NCBI GenBank assembly: GCA_944388635.1
Contig: CALXJN010000011.1
Span: 1-6,553, forward strand
Length of the DNA: 6,553 nt
Reading direction: 5' to 3'
DNA from: an uncultured Clostridia bacterium
GTDB taxonomy: Bacteria; Bacillota; Clostridia; TANB77; CAG-508
Under the pieces are notes generated by a model, which saw only the letters and a program-made list of their open reading frames with translations, was not told the origin of the DNA and did no database searches. Below, piece after piece: positions 1-5,946 of the stretch (the stretch's first letter is position 1; each line of letters opens with the position of its first letter). A program made the translations under genes and the position numbers.

Positions 1-1911
1 AAATTGAAGATTTAAAGATAAAAGAATGGAATAAGGAAGAAGTATTTGATATATTTAAACGATTAAGATTTAATAAATATATAGATAGATTTTCTTTAAT
101 AAACGAAGAAAAAGAAATAAATCCTCTTGACGAAATCGAACTTAAGGAAAACTTAGATGATAAAGAACTAGAAAACTTAGTAACTCTTATAAAAAAGGAC
201 AAACAAATAATTTATTATTTAGATACAAAAGAAGATGAAAATAAAGAAAATATAATAAAAAGAAAAATATATAGCTTAAGTATAATAAAGGAAAAAATAG
301 TCTATTATATAAATAATTCAGAAAGAATTCTAAACTATTTTAAAGAAATTTTTGAAAATAAAGAAATACAAAAAATAGGATATAAATTAAAACAAGACTA
401 TATAATTTTAAAACAAAACAATATAGAATTTGACGGATTTGCATATGATGCAGAAATTGCTGGATACATATTAGATTCTATAAAAAATAAATATGATATA
501 GAAACATTAAGCACAAGATACTTAAATATAGAATTATCAAGATATATAAAAAAAGAAGAAAAAGGAGAACAGCTTAATTTATTTTCGGAAGTAAAAGAGG
601 ATACATCAGAAAAAGAAAGAGACGTTTTATATGTTTATTCTATAAATAAGCTATATCCAATTACTATAAAACAAATGGAAGAACAAGAACAACTTAAATT
701 ATTTAAAGAAATAGAAATGCCAACAGCAAGGGTTCTTGCAAAAATGCAATATAATGGAATATACATAGATAGAGAAGAATTAATTGATTATGGTAGAAAA
801 TTAAAATTAGAAATAGAAGAGAAAACACAAAAAATATATAGTCTTTGTGGACAAGAATTTAATATAAATTCAACCAAACAACTTGGAAAAGTCTTGTTTG
901 AAGATTTAAAACTTCCAGTACAAAAAAAGAAGAAAAGTGGATATTCAACAGATGTGGAAGTATTAGAAAAATTAAGGGGAGAGCATCCGATAATAGACGA
1001 ACTATTAGATTATAGGCAGTTAGTAAAGCTAAACTCAACTTATGTAGAAGGAATGCTTCCATATATTAATACAAAAACGAATAGAATACATTCATTTTTT
1101 CACCAAACGGTTACAGCAACACGGAAGGATAAGCAGTGCAGAACCAAATCTTCAAAATATACCAACTAGGTTTGAGCTAGGAAAGCAATTAAGAAAAGTC
1201 TTTAAACCAGAAAATGGAAATATATTTGTTGATGCAGATTATTCGCAAGTAGAACTTAGAGTATTTGCTCATATCTCACAGGATAAGCATATGATAGAAG
1301 CATTTAAAAATGGAGTTGACATACATAGAGAAGTTGCATCAAAAGTATTTAATAAAAAACTAGAAGAAGTAACTAGCGAAGAAAGGTCAAGAGCAAAAGC
1401 TGTAAATTTCGGTATAGTTTATGGAATAAGCGATTTTGGTCTTGGAGAGCAAATAAAAGTACCAAGGAAAGTTGCAAAAGAATATATAGAAGAATATTTG
1501 AGAAAATATAGCGGAATAAAAGAATATATGGACAAAAATAATGAAGAAGCAAAGGAAAAAGGATATGTTACAACAATGTTTGGAAGAAGAAGAAATATGC
1601 CAGAACTAAAATCACAAAACTTTATGATAAGACAATTTGGAAGTAGAGCAGCACTTAATATGCCAATTCAAGGAACAGCAGCAGACATAATGAAACTTGC
1701 AATGATAGAAGTCCAAAAGCAAATAGAAGAGAGAAAGCTAAAAACAAAACTAGTTTTGCAAATACATGACGAGCTTTTATTAGAAGTTCCAAAAGAAGAG
1801 GAAGAAGAAGTAAAGAAAATGCTTAAAACATCTATGGAGCAAGTTACAACTCTGTCTGTACCACTTGTTGCAGAGGTATCAGTTGCAAGTGATTGGTACG
1901 GATGTAAATAA
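1..1911 (+). CDS. polA: DNA polymerase I, 5'-partial, joined across one +1 frame change at C1122
   Basis: Family A DNA polymerase, which fills gaps during Okazaki-fragment maturation and excision repair. The frame is open from base 3, so the 5' end lies outside the window. The first visible residues (EDLKIKEW..., 3 onward) match the end of the 5'-nuclease domain, so that domain is mostly upstream. Next comes a 3'-5' exonuclease-like domain (about 180-660) with degenerate catalytic positions: the expected DTE reads DTK near 220. The polymerase domain follows. Frame 3 is homologous through HQTVTAT (ending 1121) and then runs into TAG at 1167. Skipping C1122 gives GRISSAEPNLQNIPTR and all later motifs: motif A DADYSQVELR (1231-1260), motif B RAKAVNFGIVYG (1390-1425) and motif C HDE (1765-1773), ending WYGCK-TAA. 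Segments 3-1121 plus 1123-1911 give 635 visible residues of roughly 880. ATG codons at 675 and 1291 are internal methionines, not starts. It could be a recent pseudogene, but nothing else in it is damaged. Confidence 0.93.
1119..1125 (+). other. Putative +1 frameshift or four-base decoding site in polA (ACA CGG A)
   Basis: Frame-3 codons are ACA (1119-1121), then CGG (1122-1124). Omitting C1122 gives GGA (1123-1125), which restores the family motif TATGR-[LI]-SS. The extra base is not in a homopolymer (context AACACGGAAGG). No strong Shine-Dalgarno-like stimulator or stop codon sits at the site, so any shift would depend on the CGG codon itself. A sequencing or assembly error cannot be excluded from this site alone; its recurrence in the RluD homologue makes error less likely. 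Confidence 0.6.
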
Positions 1912-1934
1912 GTATATTTAAACATAAGAAAATT

Positions 1935-1966
1935 GGACGTTAGCGGAAGCAAAGCTTCCGACGTCC
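1935..1966. repeat. GC-rich hairpin after polA
   Basis: GGACGT (1935-1940) pairs with ACGTCC (1961-1966), and CGGAAGC (1944-1950) pairs with GCTTCCG (1954-1960) around an AAA loop, with TAG bulged out. It lies 23 bases past the polA stop and is clearly richer in GC than its surroundings. There is no T-run directly after it, so it is not a standard intrinsic terminator. It may be part of an intergenic repeat or an mRNA-stabilising 3' structure. Confidence 0.6.
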
Positions 1967-1970
1967 ACAT

Positions 1971-1996
1971 GTGCGTTTTGCTTCGCAAATACGCAC
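1971..1996. repeat. Second hairpin in the polA-slt gap
   Basis: GTGCGT (1971-1976) pairs with ACGCAC (1991-1996), and TTTGC (1977-1981) pairs with GCAAA (1985-1989) around a TTC loop, with T1990 bulged. It starts four bases after the first hairpin and has the same design, a six-pair outer and five-pair inner stem with a small bulge. The two probably belong to one intergenic element. Function is unknown. Confidence 0.55.
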
Positions 1997-2015
1997 AGCC
2001 CAAGGAAAATTAACC

Positions 2016-2057
2016 TTATTGTATAGAAAAAATCTGACGATTTTTCCTATACAATAA
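2016..2057. terminator. Long hairpin, possible bidirectional terminator of polA
   Basis: TATTGTATAG (2017-2026) pairs perfectly with CTATACAATA (2047-2056). One mismatch (A2027/C2046) is followed by seven more pairs, AAAAATC (2028-2034) with GATTTTT (2039-2045), closed by a TGAC loop. An A-run on one arm and a T-run on the other are typical of bidirectional terminators. The T-run is inside the stem rather than after it, so termination is an inference. Confidence 0.45.
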
Positions 2058-2098
2058 AATATGGGGGATACGAAAGATTTTTTTGAAAGGAAATTATT

Positions 2099-2641
2099 GT
2101 GAAGATTAGAAAAATTGCAATTACTTTAATAATTATTTGTATATTAATTATCTGCATATTTGAAATAGGTACATTAATCTTAAAGAAGTTATATCCAATG
2201 GAATATTCAGAGTATGTATCTAAATATTCAAAAGAATATAACGTTGATGAAAAATGGATATATGCTCTAATAAAAGCTGAGAGCAATTTTGATACAAATA
2301 GTGTTTCACAAAGCGGAGCAGTTGGACTAATGCAACTTATGGAAACAACAGCAGAAGAAGTTGCAAGTGATATAGGAATTGAAACTGTAAATTTAAAGGA
2401 GCCAGAATGTAATATACAAATAGGAACGAAGTATTTTACAGATTTAATAAAATATTATGAAGGCAATTATCATCTTGCAATTGTCGCGTATAATGCTGGA
2501 ATTGGAACAGTTGCAAAATGGATTAGCAATGGTATAATAAAAGAAGATGGATCAGATATTGAAAATATACCATATAAGGAAACAAACAATTATATAAGAA
2601 AAGTTTTAAAAAATTATAGGACATACCAAGAACTATATTAG
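2099..2641 (+). CDS. Membrane-anchored lytic murein transglycosylase (SLT family)
   Basis: Predicted to cleave the MurNAc-GlcNAc bond of peptidoglycan, leaving 1,6-anhydro-MurNAc, outside the membrane. Residues 6-28 are a hydrophobic N-terminal segment (signal anchor). The SLT (family 1 LT) domain spans about 43-175. The catalytic glutamate is E61 in AESNFD, followed by the family signature SGAVGLMQLMETTA (72-85) and AYNAG (130-134). The 180-residue length suits the small clostridial SLT proteins. The start is GTG at 2099 with GAAAGG at 2085-2090, eight bases upstream. The gene lies downstream of polA and 16 bases ahead of yqeK, so the two are probably co-transcribed. In many Clostridia coaE sits between polA and such a gene; it is absent here. 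No frame damage and no in-frame CGG is present. Confidence 0.93.
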   Translation: MKIRKIAITLIIICILIICIFEIGTLILKKLYPMEYSEYVSKYSKEYNVDEKWIYALIKAESNFDTNSVSQSGAVGLMQLMETTAEEVASDIGIETVNLKEPECNIQIGTKYFTDLIKYYEGNYHLAIVAYNAGIGTVAKWISNGIIKEDGSDIENIPYKETNNYIRKVLKNYRTYQELY

Positions 2642-2657
2642 AAGGAGCTAGAACAAA

Positions 2658-3212
2658 GTGAATATAGAAGAAGTAAAAAATGATTTAAAACAAATATTAA
2701 CAGAAAAAAGATATAATCATTCATTAGGAACAATGAAAATGGCAAAGGTGCTTGCAAAGATATATGGAGAAGATGAAGAAAAAGCAGCTTTTGCGGGACT
2801 AATACATGATGTTGCAAAAGAAATGAGTAAAGATGAAATATTAGAATATGTAGCAAAACACAATATTGAAATGGATGAAGTAGAAGAAAAACAATTAGGA
2901 CTAATGCATGCAAAACTTGGTGCAAGTATTGCAAAAGAAAAATATCATTGTGACGAAGAAATTCAAAAAGCAATTCTTTACCATACAACAGGAAATAAAA
3001 AAATGGATAAATTTGCTAAAATAATATATTTAGCAGACAAGACAGAAGAAAATAGAGATTACGAAGAAGTAGAAGAACTTAGAAAAAAGGCAGAAACAAA
3101 TTTAGATGAAGCAATACTTTATACTTTAGACTTTACTATCCAAAAATCAATAAGAAATAAAAGATTAATTCATCCAGATACAATAGATTTAAGAAACTAC
3201 TTGTTGTCATAA
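2658..3212 (+). CDS. yqeK: HD-domain bis(5'-nucleosyl)-tetraphosphatase (symmetrical) YqeK
   Basis: YqeK family metal-dependent HD hydrolase, known to split diadenosine tetraphosphate (Ap4A) into two ADP in the cytosol. The HD-domain ligands are visible in order: H21 (YNHSLGT), H50-D51 (GLIHDVAKE), H84 (MHAKLGA), H109 (LYHTTG) and D127 (LADKTE). The family tail IHPDTIDLRNYLL closes the protein. The 184-residue length is normal. The start is GTG at 2658, ten bases after the strong ribosome binding site AAGGAG (2642-2647), which directly follows the slt stop. In Bacillus and many Clostridia yqeK lies with nadD and rsfS; here both are missing and the next unit is the promoter of rplM. No terminator is evident after it, so read-through into rplM is possible. 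Confidence 0.93.
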   Translation: MNIEEVKNDLKQILTEKRYNHSLGTMKMAKVLAKIYGEDEEKAAFAGLIHDVAKEMSKDEILEYVAKHNIEMDEVEEKQLGLMHAKLGASIAKEKYHCDEEIQKAILYHTTGNKKMDKFAKIIYLADKTEENRDYEEVEELRKKAETNLDEAILYTLDFTIQKSIRNKRLIHPDTIDLRNYLLS

Positions 3213-3238
3213 AATTTTACAAAAATTACTTAAAACTA

Positions 3239-3267
3239 TTGACATTCTAAGAAATTTGTATTAAAAT
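3239..3267 (+). promoter_or_regulatory. Sigma-A promoter for rplM-rpsI
   Basis: TTGACA (3239-3244) and TAAAAT (3262-3267) are separated by exactly 17 bases. This is a perfect -35 box and a five-of-six -10 box. It is the best promoter seen in the window and stands about 110 bases before rplM, leaving room for the structured leader. Confidence 0.8.
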
Positions 3268-3285
3268 ATTTTAGTATTATGAGAT

Positions 3286-3338
3286 AATATATAAATAATA
3301 TAAGTTTTCCCGGTAAACAAGTATTATTTGAATATATT
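3286..3338 (+). promoter_or_regulatory. Structured 5' leader of rplM, candidate L13 autoregulatory leader
   Basis: The transcript from the promoter at 3239-3267 can form one long hairpin. Seven pairs (3286-3292 with 3332-3338) lead past a two-base bulge to nine pairs (3293-3301 with 3321-3329, the last a wobble). An AA/AA internal loop is then followed by GTTT/AAAC (3304-3307 with 3315-3318), closing a seven-base TCCCGGT loop. The GC-containing loop stands out in pure AT surroundings. Ribosomal protein L13 leaders are a known class of autoregulatory element before rplM in Firmicutes. The position and fold fit, but I cannot confirm membership without a covariance search. Confidence 0.5.
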
Positions 3339-3362
3339 TAAGTTATAATTGAATTTTGAAAT

Positions 3363-3367
3363 GGAGG
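3363..3367 (+). promoter_or_regulatory. Ribosome binding site that fixes the rplM start
   Basis: GGAGG lies 12 bases before ATG 3380. Upstream in-frame TTG codons at 3356 (which would put the binding site inside the gene) and 3371 (only three bases away) are poorer starts. Confidence 0.7.
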
Positions 3368-3379
3368 AAATTGATTGCC

Positions 3380-3814
3380 ATGAATAATACTACTTATAGT
3401 ATAAAAAAAGATGAAATCGTAAGAAAATGGTATATAATTGATGCAGAAGGAAAACCTCTAGGAAGAGTTGCAACAGAAGCAGCTAGATTATTAAGAGGAA
3501 AACATAAACCAACATTTACACCAAATATGGACGTTGGAGATCATGTAATTGTTATCAATTGTGCTAAAGCTATTTTAACAGGAAATAAATTAAATCAAAA
3601 AACTTATAAACATCATTCAGGATATATCGGAGGAATGAGAGAAGTATCTGCTAAAGATATGTTAAGAGATAACCCAGAAAAAGCAATGATGTTAGCAATA
3701 AAAGGAATGCTTCCACATAATAGTTTAGGAAGACAAAGCATTAAAAAGTTAAGAGTATATGCTGGAGCAGAACATGAAAACATAGCTCAAAAACCAGAAG
3801 TATGGGAATTTTAA
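3380..3814 (+). CDS. rplM: 50S ribosomal protein L13
   Basis: Early-assembling protein of the large ribosomal subunit that binds 23S rRNA. The 144 residues from ATG 3380 match the usual length of about 142-145. Family signatures are WYIIDAEGKPLGRVAT (residues 15-30), LLRGKHKPTFTPNMDVGDHV, the lysine-rich ILTGNKLNQKTYKHHSGYIGG, and MLPHNSLGRQ followed by LRVYAGAEHENIAQKPE near the end. The open frame extends back to TTG 3356, but that would encode the ribosome binding site, so ATG 3380 is preferred. It forms the conserved L13-S9 operon with rpsI, 14 bases apart. Expression is driven by the promoter at 3239 and probably modulated by the leader hairpin. Confidence 0.97.
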   Translation: MNNTTYSIKKDEIVRKWYIIDAEGKPLGRVATEAARLLRGKHKPTFTPNMDVGDHVIVINCAKAILTGNKLNQKTYKHHSGYIGGMREVSAKDMLRDNPEKAMMLAIKGMLPHNSLGRQSIKKLRVYAGAEHENIAQKPEVWEF

Positions 3815-3828
3815 AGGAGGAAAATTAA

Positions 3829-4236
3829 ATGCCTAAAGCAAATTCAGAAAAAATAATGTTTTATGGTACAGGAAGAAGAAAAAGCTCTATAGCAAGAGTT
3901 AGATTAGTACCAGGTACAGGAAAAATAACTATTAATTCTAAAGATATAGATGAATATTTAAGTTTAGAAACTTTAAAAGTAATAGTAAGACAACCATTAG
4001 TTGCAACAGATACTTTAAATAAATTTGATGTAATTTGTAAAGTAACAGGTGGAGGTTTCTCAGGTCAAGCAGGAGCTATCCGTCATGGAATAGCTAGAGC
4101 TTTAAATGAAGCAAATAGTGAATACAGACCAATATTAAAATCAAAAGGATTCTTAGCAAGAGATTCAAGAACAAAAGAAAGAAAGAAATATGGTCTTAAA
4201 AAAGCTAGAAAAGCTCCACAATTTAGTAAGAGATAA
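3829..4236 (+). CDS. rpsI: 30S ribosomal protein S9
   Basis: Small-subunit protein whose C-terminal tail reaches the P-site tRNA. The sequence has the family signatures YGTGRRKSSIARVRLVPGTG (residues 12-31), the GGGFSGQAGAIRHGIARAL core (74-92), and the basic end RDSRTKERKKYGLKKARKAPQFSKR with the invariant SKR terminus. The 135-residue length is close to the usual 130. It starts at ATG 3829, eight bases after the strong AAAGGAGG (3813-3820), which overlaps the rplM stop, so translation is probably coupled. An intrinsic terminator follows directly. Confidence 0.97.
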   Translation: MPKANSEKIMFYGTGRRKSSIARVRLVPGTGKITINSKDIDEYLSLETLKVIVRQPLVATDTLNKFDVICKVTGGGFSGQAGAIRHGIARALNEANSEYRPILKSKGFLARDSRTKERKKYGLKKARKAPQFSKR

Positions 4237-4242
4237 ATTATT

Positions 4243-4273
4243 AAAACTCGGAATTTTACTTCCGAGTTTTTTT
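4243..4273 (+). terminator. Intrinsic terminator of rplM-rpsI
   Basis: Eleven perfect pairs (4243-4253 with 4260-4270) enclose a TTTTAC loop, with the core ACTCGGA/TCCGAGT. A run of seven T (4267-4273) follows. It begins seven bases after the rpsI stop. The A-run on the other arm could let it also stop minus-strand transcripts coming from the RluD homologue. Confidence 0.9.
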
Positions 4274-4307
4274 GTAGGAATTTTAAGGTAAAGTTGCGTT
4301 TTATAAC

Positions 4308-4321
4308 AAGATTGCAATCTT
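4308..4321. repeat. 14-bp perfect palindrome between convergent genes
   Basis: AAGATTGCAATCTT reads the same on both strands and lies between the rpsI terminator and the 3' end of the RluD homologue. It has no loop, so it is a poor RNA hairpin. It could be a dimer-binding site or chance in AT-rich DNA. Nothing else is recognisable in 4274-4388. Confidence 0.3.
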
Positions 4322-4388
4322 TCCTCAAACAACTGGAATTATTAAAATAACTTTATAAAGAATGGCAAATCCTTTACAGATTAATCTC

Positions 4389-5269
4389 TTAATTTTCAAT
4401 AATATATTTTATATCCTCTGGAACAGGTGCAATTACTTCTGTTAGAACTTTAGTTATAGGATGTATGAAAGTTAATTTATATGCATGAAGTGCTTGCCTT
4501 TTGATAAGGGGAGTTTCTTCTCCATATAATGTATCTCCGAAGTATTGGATGTCCTATGTATTTTGAGTGCACACGGATTTGATGCGTTCTTCCAGTTTCC
4601 AAAGTAAAGTAAACTAGGCTAAAGCTATTAATCTCTTTTATTACATTATAGTGGGTTATTGCAACTTGTCCAGCTTCATTTATACATCTTTCAATAATGC
4701 TTCCTTCTTTTCGAGAAATTGGAGCATTTATTGTACCAGATTTTTCTTTTAATGTTCCGGGTAAGAATTGCAATATATTCTTTTTTAAATGAATTATTTT
4801 TCATTTGATTTATTAAACTTTCCTGTATATATTCGTTTTTAGCAAATATAACAGCACCCGATGTATCCTTATCTAGTCGATTTACAATTCTAATTTTCCT
4901 ATTTAGTTTTATATTATCAAAATAATATTTTACTCCGTTGGAAAGGCTATCTTTAAAATGTAAAAGTGAGGGATGTACCGCAATATTTGCTGGCTTATTT
5001 ACAATTAACATATATCTATCCTCATATAATATATCTAAATCTATTTTTGTACTTACAATGTTTGAATTATCTTCTTCAAAGCCTAAATCTATTTCAATTA
5101 CATCTCCCTTATTTATAACTTTGTCATATGAGGTAGGGGAACTATTAAGAAATATATGATTCGATTTCTTTAACTTTAAATATAGTCTTGAAGAAATATC
5201 AAATTCAGATTTTAATACTTCTTTTATTGTTTGATATTCTTGATTTTTTACTGTATATTTTAAATCCAT
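4389..5269 (-). CDS. RluA/RluD-family 23S rRNA pseudouridine synthase, joined across two +1 frame changes
   Basis: Predicted to isomerise uridines of 23S rRNA to pseudouridine. It starts at ATG 5269-5267, six bases after GGAG; the upstream TTG at 5281 would overlap that site. Read as three segments (5269-4760, 4758-4540, 4538-4389) it gives 292 residues, the normal family length. An S4-like RNA-binding domain occupies about 1-62. The catalytic domain has VNKPANIAVHP (90-100), the catalytic Asp D133 in NRLDKDTSG (130-138; the usual HRLD histidine is Asn), then ETGRTHQIRVH (222-234), GHPIL-GDTLYG (239-249) and QALHAYKL near 258-265, ending EDIKYIIEN-TAA. Uncorrected, the first frame diverges after AILT and the second after GHPIL. 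Both breaks are at in-frame CGG followed by A. The exact paralogue (RluD, RluB or YlyB type) cannot be assigned. The gene could be decaying, but no stop or lost motif is seen outside the two sites. Confidence 0.9.
4536..4542 (-). other. Putative +1 frameshift or four-base decoding site in the pseudouridine synthase gene (CTT CGG A)
   Basis: On the minus strand the codons are CTT (4542-4540), then CGG (4539-4537). Omitting one C (G4539 on the plus strand) gives GGA (4538-4536) and restores GHPIL-GDTLYGEETPL, a strongly conserved family stretch. Without the shift, the frame gives ILRRYIIWRRN, which has no family resemblance. The CTT before the site recalls the CUU slip codon of prfB, but there is no stop codon and no Shine-Dalgarno at the matching distance. 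Confidence 0.6.
4756..4762 (-). other. Putative +1 frameshift or four-base decoding site in the pseudouridine synthase gene (ACC CGG A)
   Basis: On the minus strand the codons are ACC (4762-4760), then CGG (4759-4757). Omitting one C gives GGA (4758-4756) and restores KKEYIAILT-GTLKEKSGTINAPI, the usual family connection between the catalytic core and the next strand. The extra base lies in a CCC run, so here a homopolymer sequencing error would be easier to imagine than at the other two sites. Confidence 0.55.
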
Positions 5270-5373
5270 ATAAATCTCCAACTATTAAAAATAGGTATAC
5301 AAAAATTAACTTTTCTATAATTTAGGAAAGCATATTTTTAATATATTTTATCAAATAGTTATTAAATTGTACA

Positions 5374-5622
5374 TTATTTTTTTAGATTATATAAGTCTAA
5401 TACCGACTTATTAAGAGCATTTGCAAAACCTAGCACTTCAAAATCGGCAATAAATTTATTACAATTTTCAATTTTTGAAATATCACTTCTATTTATTTGA
5501 TAACCTAATACTTGCATTCTCGCACACAAATCTTCTTGAGTAATTTTTTCTTCTTTTCTTATGCGTTTTATTTGAGGTCCTATAATATTAAATTTATCAT
5601 CATATTTATTAATTTTTTTCAT
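5374..5622 (-). CDS. Small XRE-family (Cro/cI-type) helix-turn-helix regulator
   Basis: DNA-binding repressor-type protein of 82 residues, essentially a single HTH domain. The pattern GPQIKRIRKEEKITQEDLCARMQ gives helices 1 to 2, and INRSDISKIENCNKFIADFEVLGFANALNKSVLDLY gives the recognition helix and the rest, matching the Cro/cI fold. There is no extra sensor or partner domain. ATG 5622 is chosen because GAAAGG lies upstream, though 14 bases is a long gap. TTG 5646 would add eight residues but lacks a ribosome binding site. The target is unknown. The gene stands alone, transcribed toward the pseudouridine synthase gene with a 104-base gap. Repeats of GAAAGCAT on both sides (5326, 5677, 5727) may be its own operators. 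Confidence 0.85.
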   Translation of the reverse strand: MKKINKYDDKFNIIGPQIKRIRKEEKITQEDLCARMQVLGYQINRSDISKIENCNKFIADFEVLGFANALNKSVLDLYNLKK

Positions 5623-5670
5623 AAATGGATTTACATCCTTTCTCAATTGTCTTTTGGTTTTTTGACTTAA

Positions 5671-5734
5671 GAAAGTATGCTTTCGTATATATTATAACTG
5701 ATTAGTGCAGCTATAGTATATACTTAATGCTTTC
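5671..5734. promoter_or_regulatory. Possible operator region of the XRE gene
   Basis: GAAAG-TATG-CTTTC (5671-5684) is a short dyad. The octamer ATGCTTTC occurs at 5677-5684 and again at 5727-5734, and its complement GAAAGCAT lies past the 3' end of the gene at 5326-5333. A perfect AGTATATACT palindrome lies at about 5714-5723. On the minus strand TATAAT (5698-5693) could be the -10 box of the XRE gene, but I see no good -35. Autoregulation is inferred. Confidence 0.35.
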
Positions 5735-5769
5735 TAAAAAAATTTCAATAAAGGAACAATTTACATCTT

Positions 5770-5814
5770 AAAAAAAAAAAAAAAATATATTATAATTGTT
5801 CTATAGAAGAACAA
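5770..5814. repeat. 16-A tract followed by a short dyad
   Basis: Sixteen consecutive A (5770-5785) are followed ten bases later by TTGTTCT (5796-5802) and AGAACAA (5808-5814) around a five-base centre. Homopolymers this long are prone to slippage, so the true length may vary between cells. The tract may act as curved or rigid promoter DNA. No gene is nearby except the XRE gene on one side and the pilin-like gene on the other. Confidence 0.5.
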
Positions 5815-5852
5815 AATTAAAATTTGTTAAAAATTTTAGTAAATAATAAACT

Positions 5853-5940
5853 TTTTCTCCTTACGGTTGGAAACCAAAAAGGTTTGGTGTTAATTGGTTT
5901 TTGGCTTTTAACCATTTGGTTTCTAACCGTAAGGAGAAAA
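5853..5940. repeat. Long inverted repeat A, 26-bp arms
   Basis: The left arm 5853-5878 pairs with the right arm 5915-5940 with a single G/T mismatch at 5869/5924. The 36-base centre is rich in GGTTT and GGTTTTTGG. The right arm contains TAAGGAG (5930-5936), a good ribosome binding sequence, fully paired with CTCCTTA in the left arm. No terminal T-run follows, so it is not an ordinary terminator. It could be a miniature mobile hairpin element or a regulatory RNA structure. Confidence 0.75.
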
Positions 5941-5946
5941 GTGAGG

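Noticed and set aside
675..1169. Separate 164-residue gene starting at ATG 675
   Set aside because: The same frame is open and homologous to Pol I back to base 3, so this is an internal methionine. The stop at 1167-1169 is reached only after the frame change at C1122.
1291..1911. Separate 206-residue polymerase gene starting at ATG 1291
   Set aside because: Pol I homology in this frame begins at 1123, including motif A at 1231-1260, ahead of the ATG. A product from 1291 would lack the motif A aspartate, so an independent functional gene is unlikely.
2638..2988. Minus-strand open frame opposite yqeK, and similar frames opposite polA, slt and rpsI
   Set aside because: These are shadow frames of clearly conserved plus-strand genes, have low-complexity hydrophobic translations and no family resemblance.
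3356..3379. Start of rplM at TTG 3356
   Set aside because: It would place the GGAGG ribosome binding site inside the gene and add residues (MKWRKLIA) absent from L13. ATG 3380 gives the normal length.
4477..4773. Separate 98-residue minus-strand gene starting with MQFLPGTLKEK
   Set aside because: The residues from GTLKEK to GHPIL are the middle of the pseudouridine synthase. The beginning and the tail of this frame (RRYIIWRRN...) are out-of-frame readings on either side of the two CGG-A sites.
5623..5646. Start of the XRE gene at TTG 5646
   Set aside because: No ribosome binding site precedes it, and the GAAAGG sequence lies just inside it. ATG 5622 is more plausible, though the long spacing leaves some doubt.
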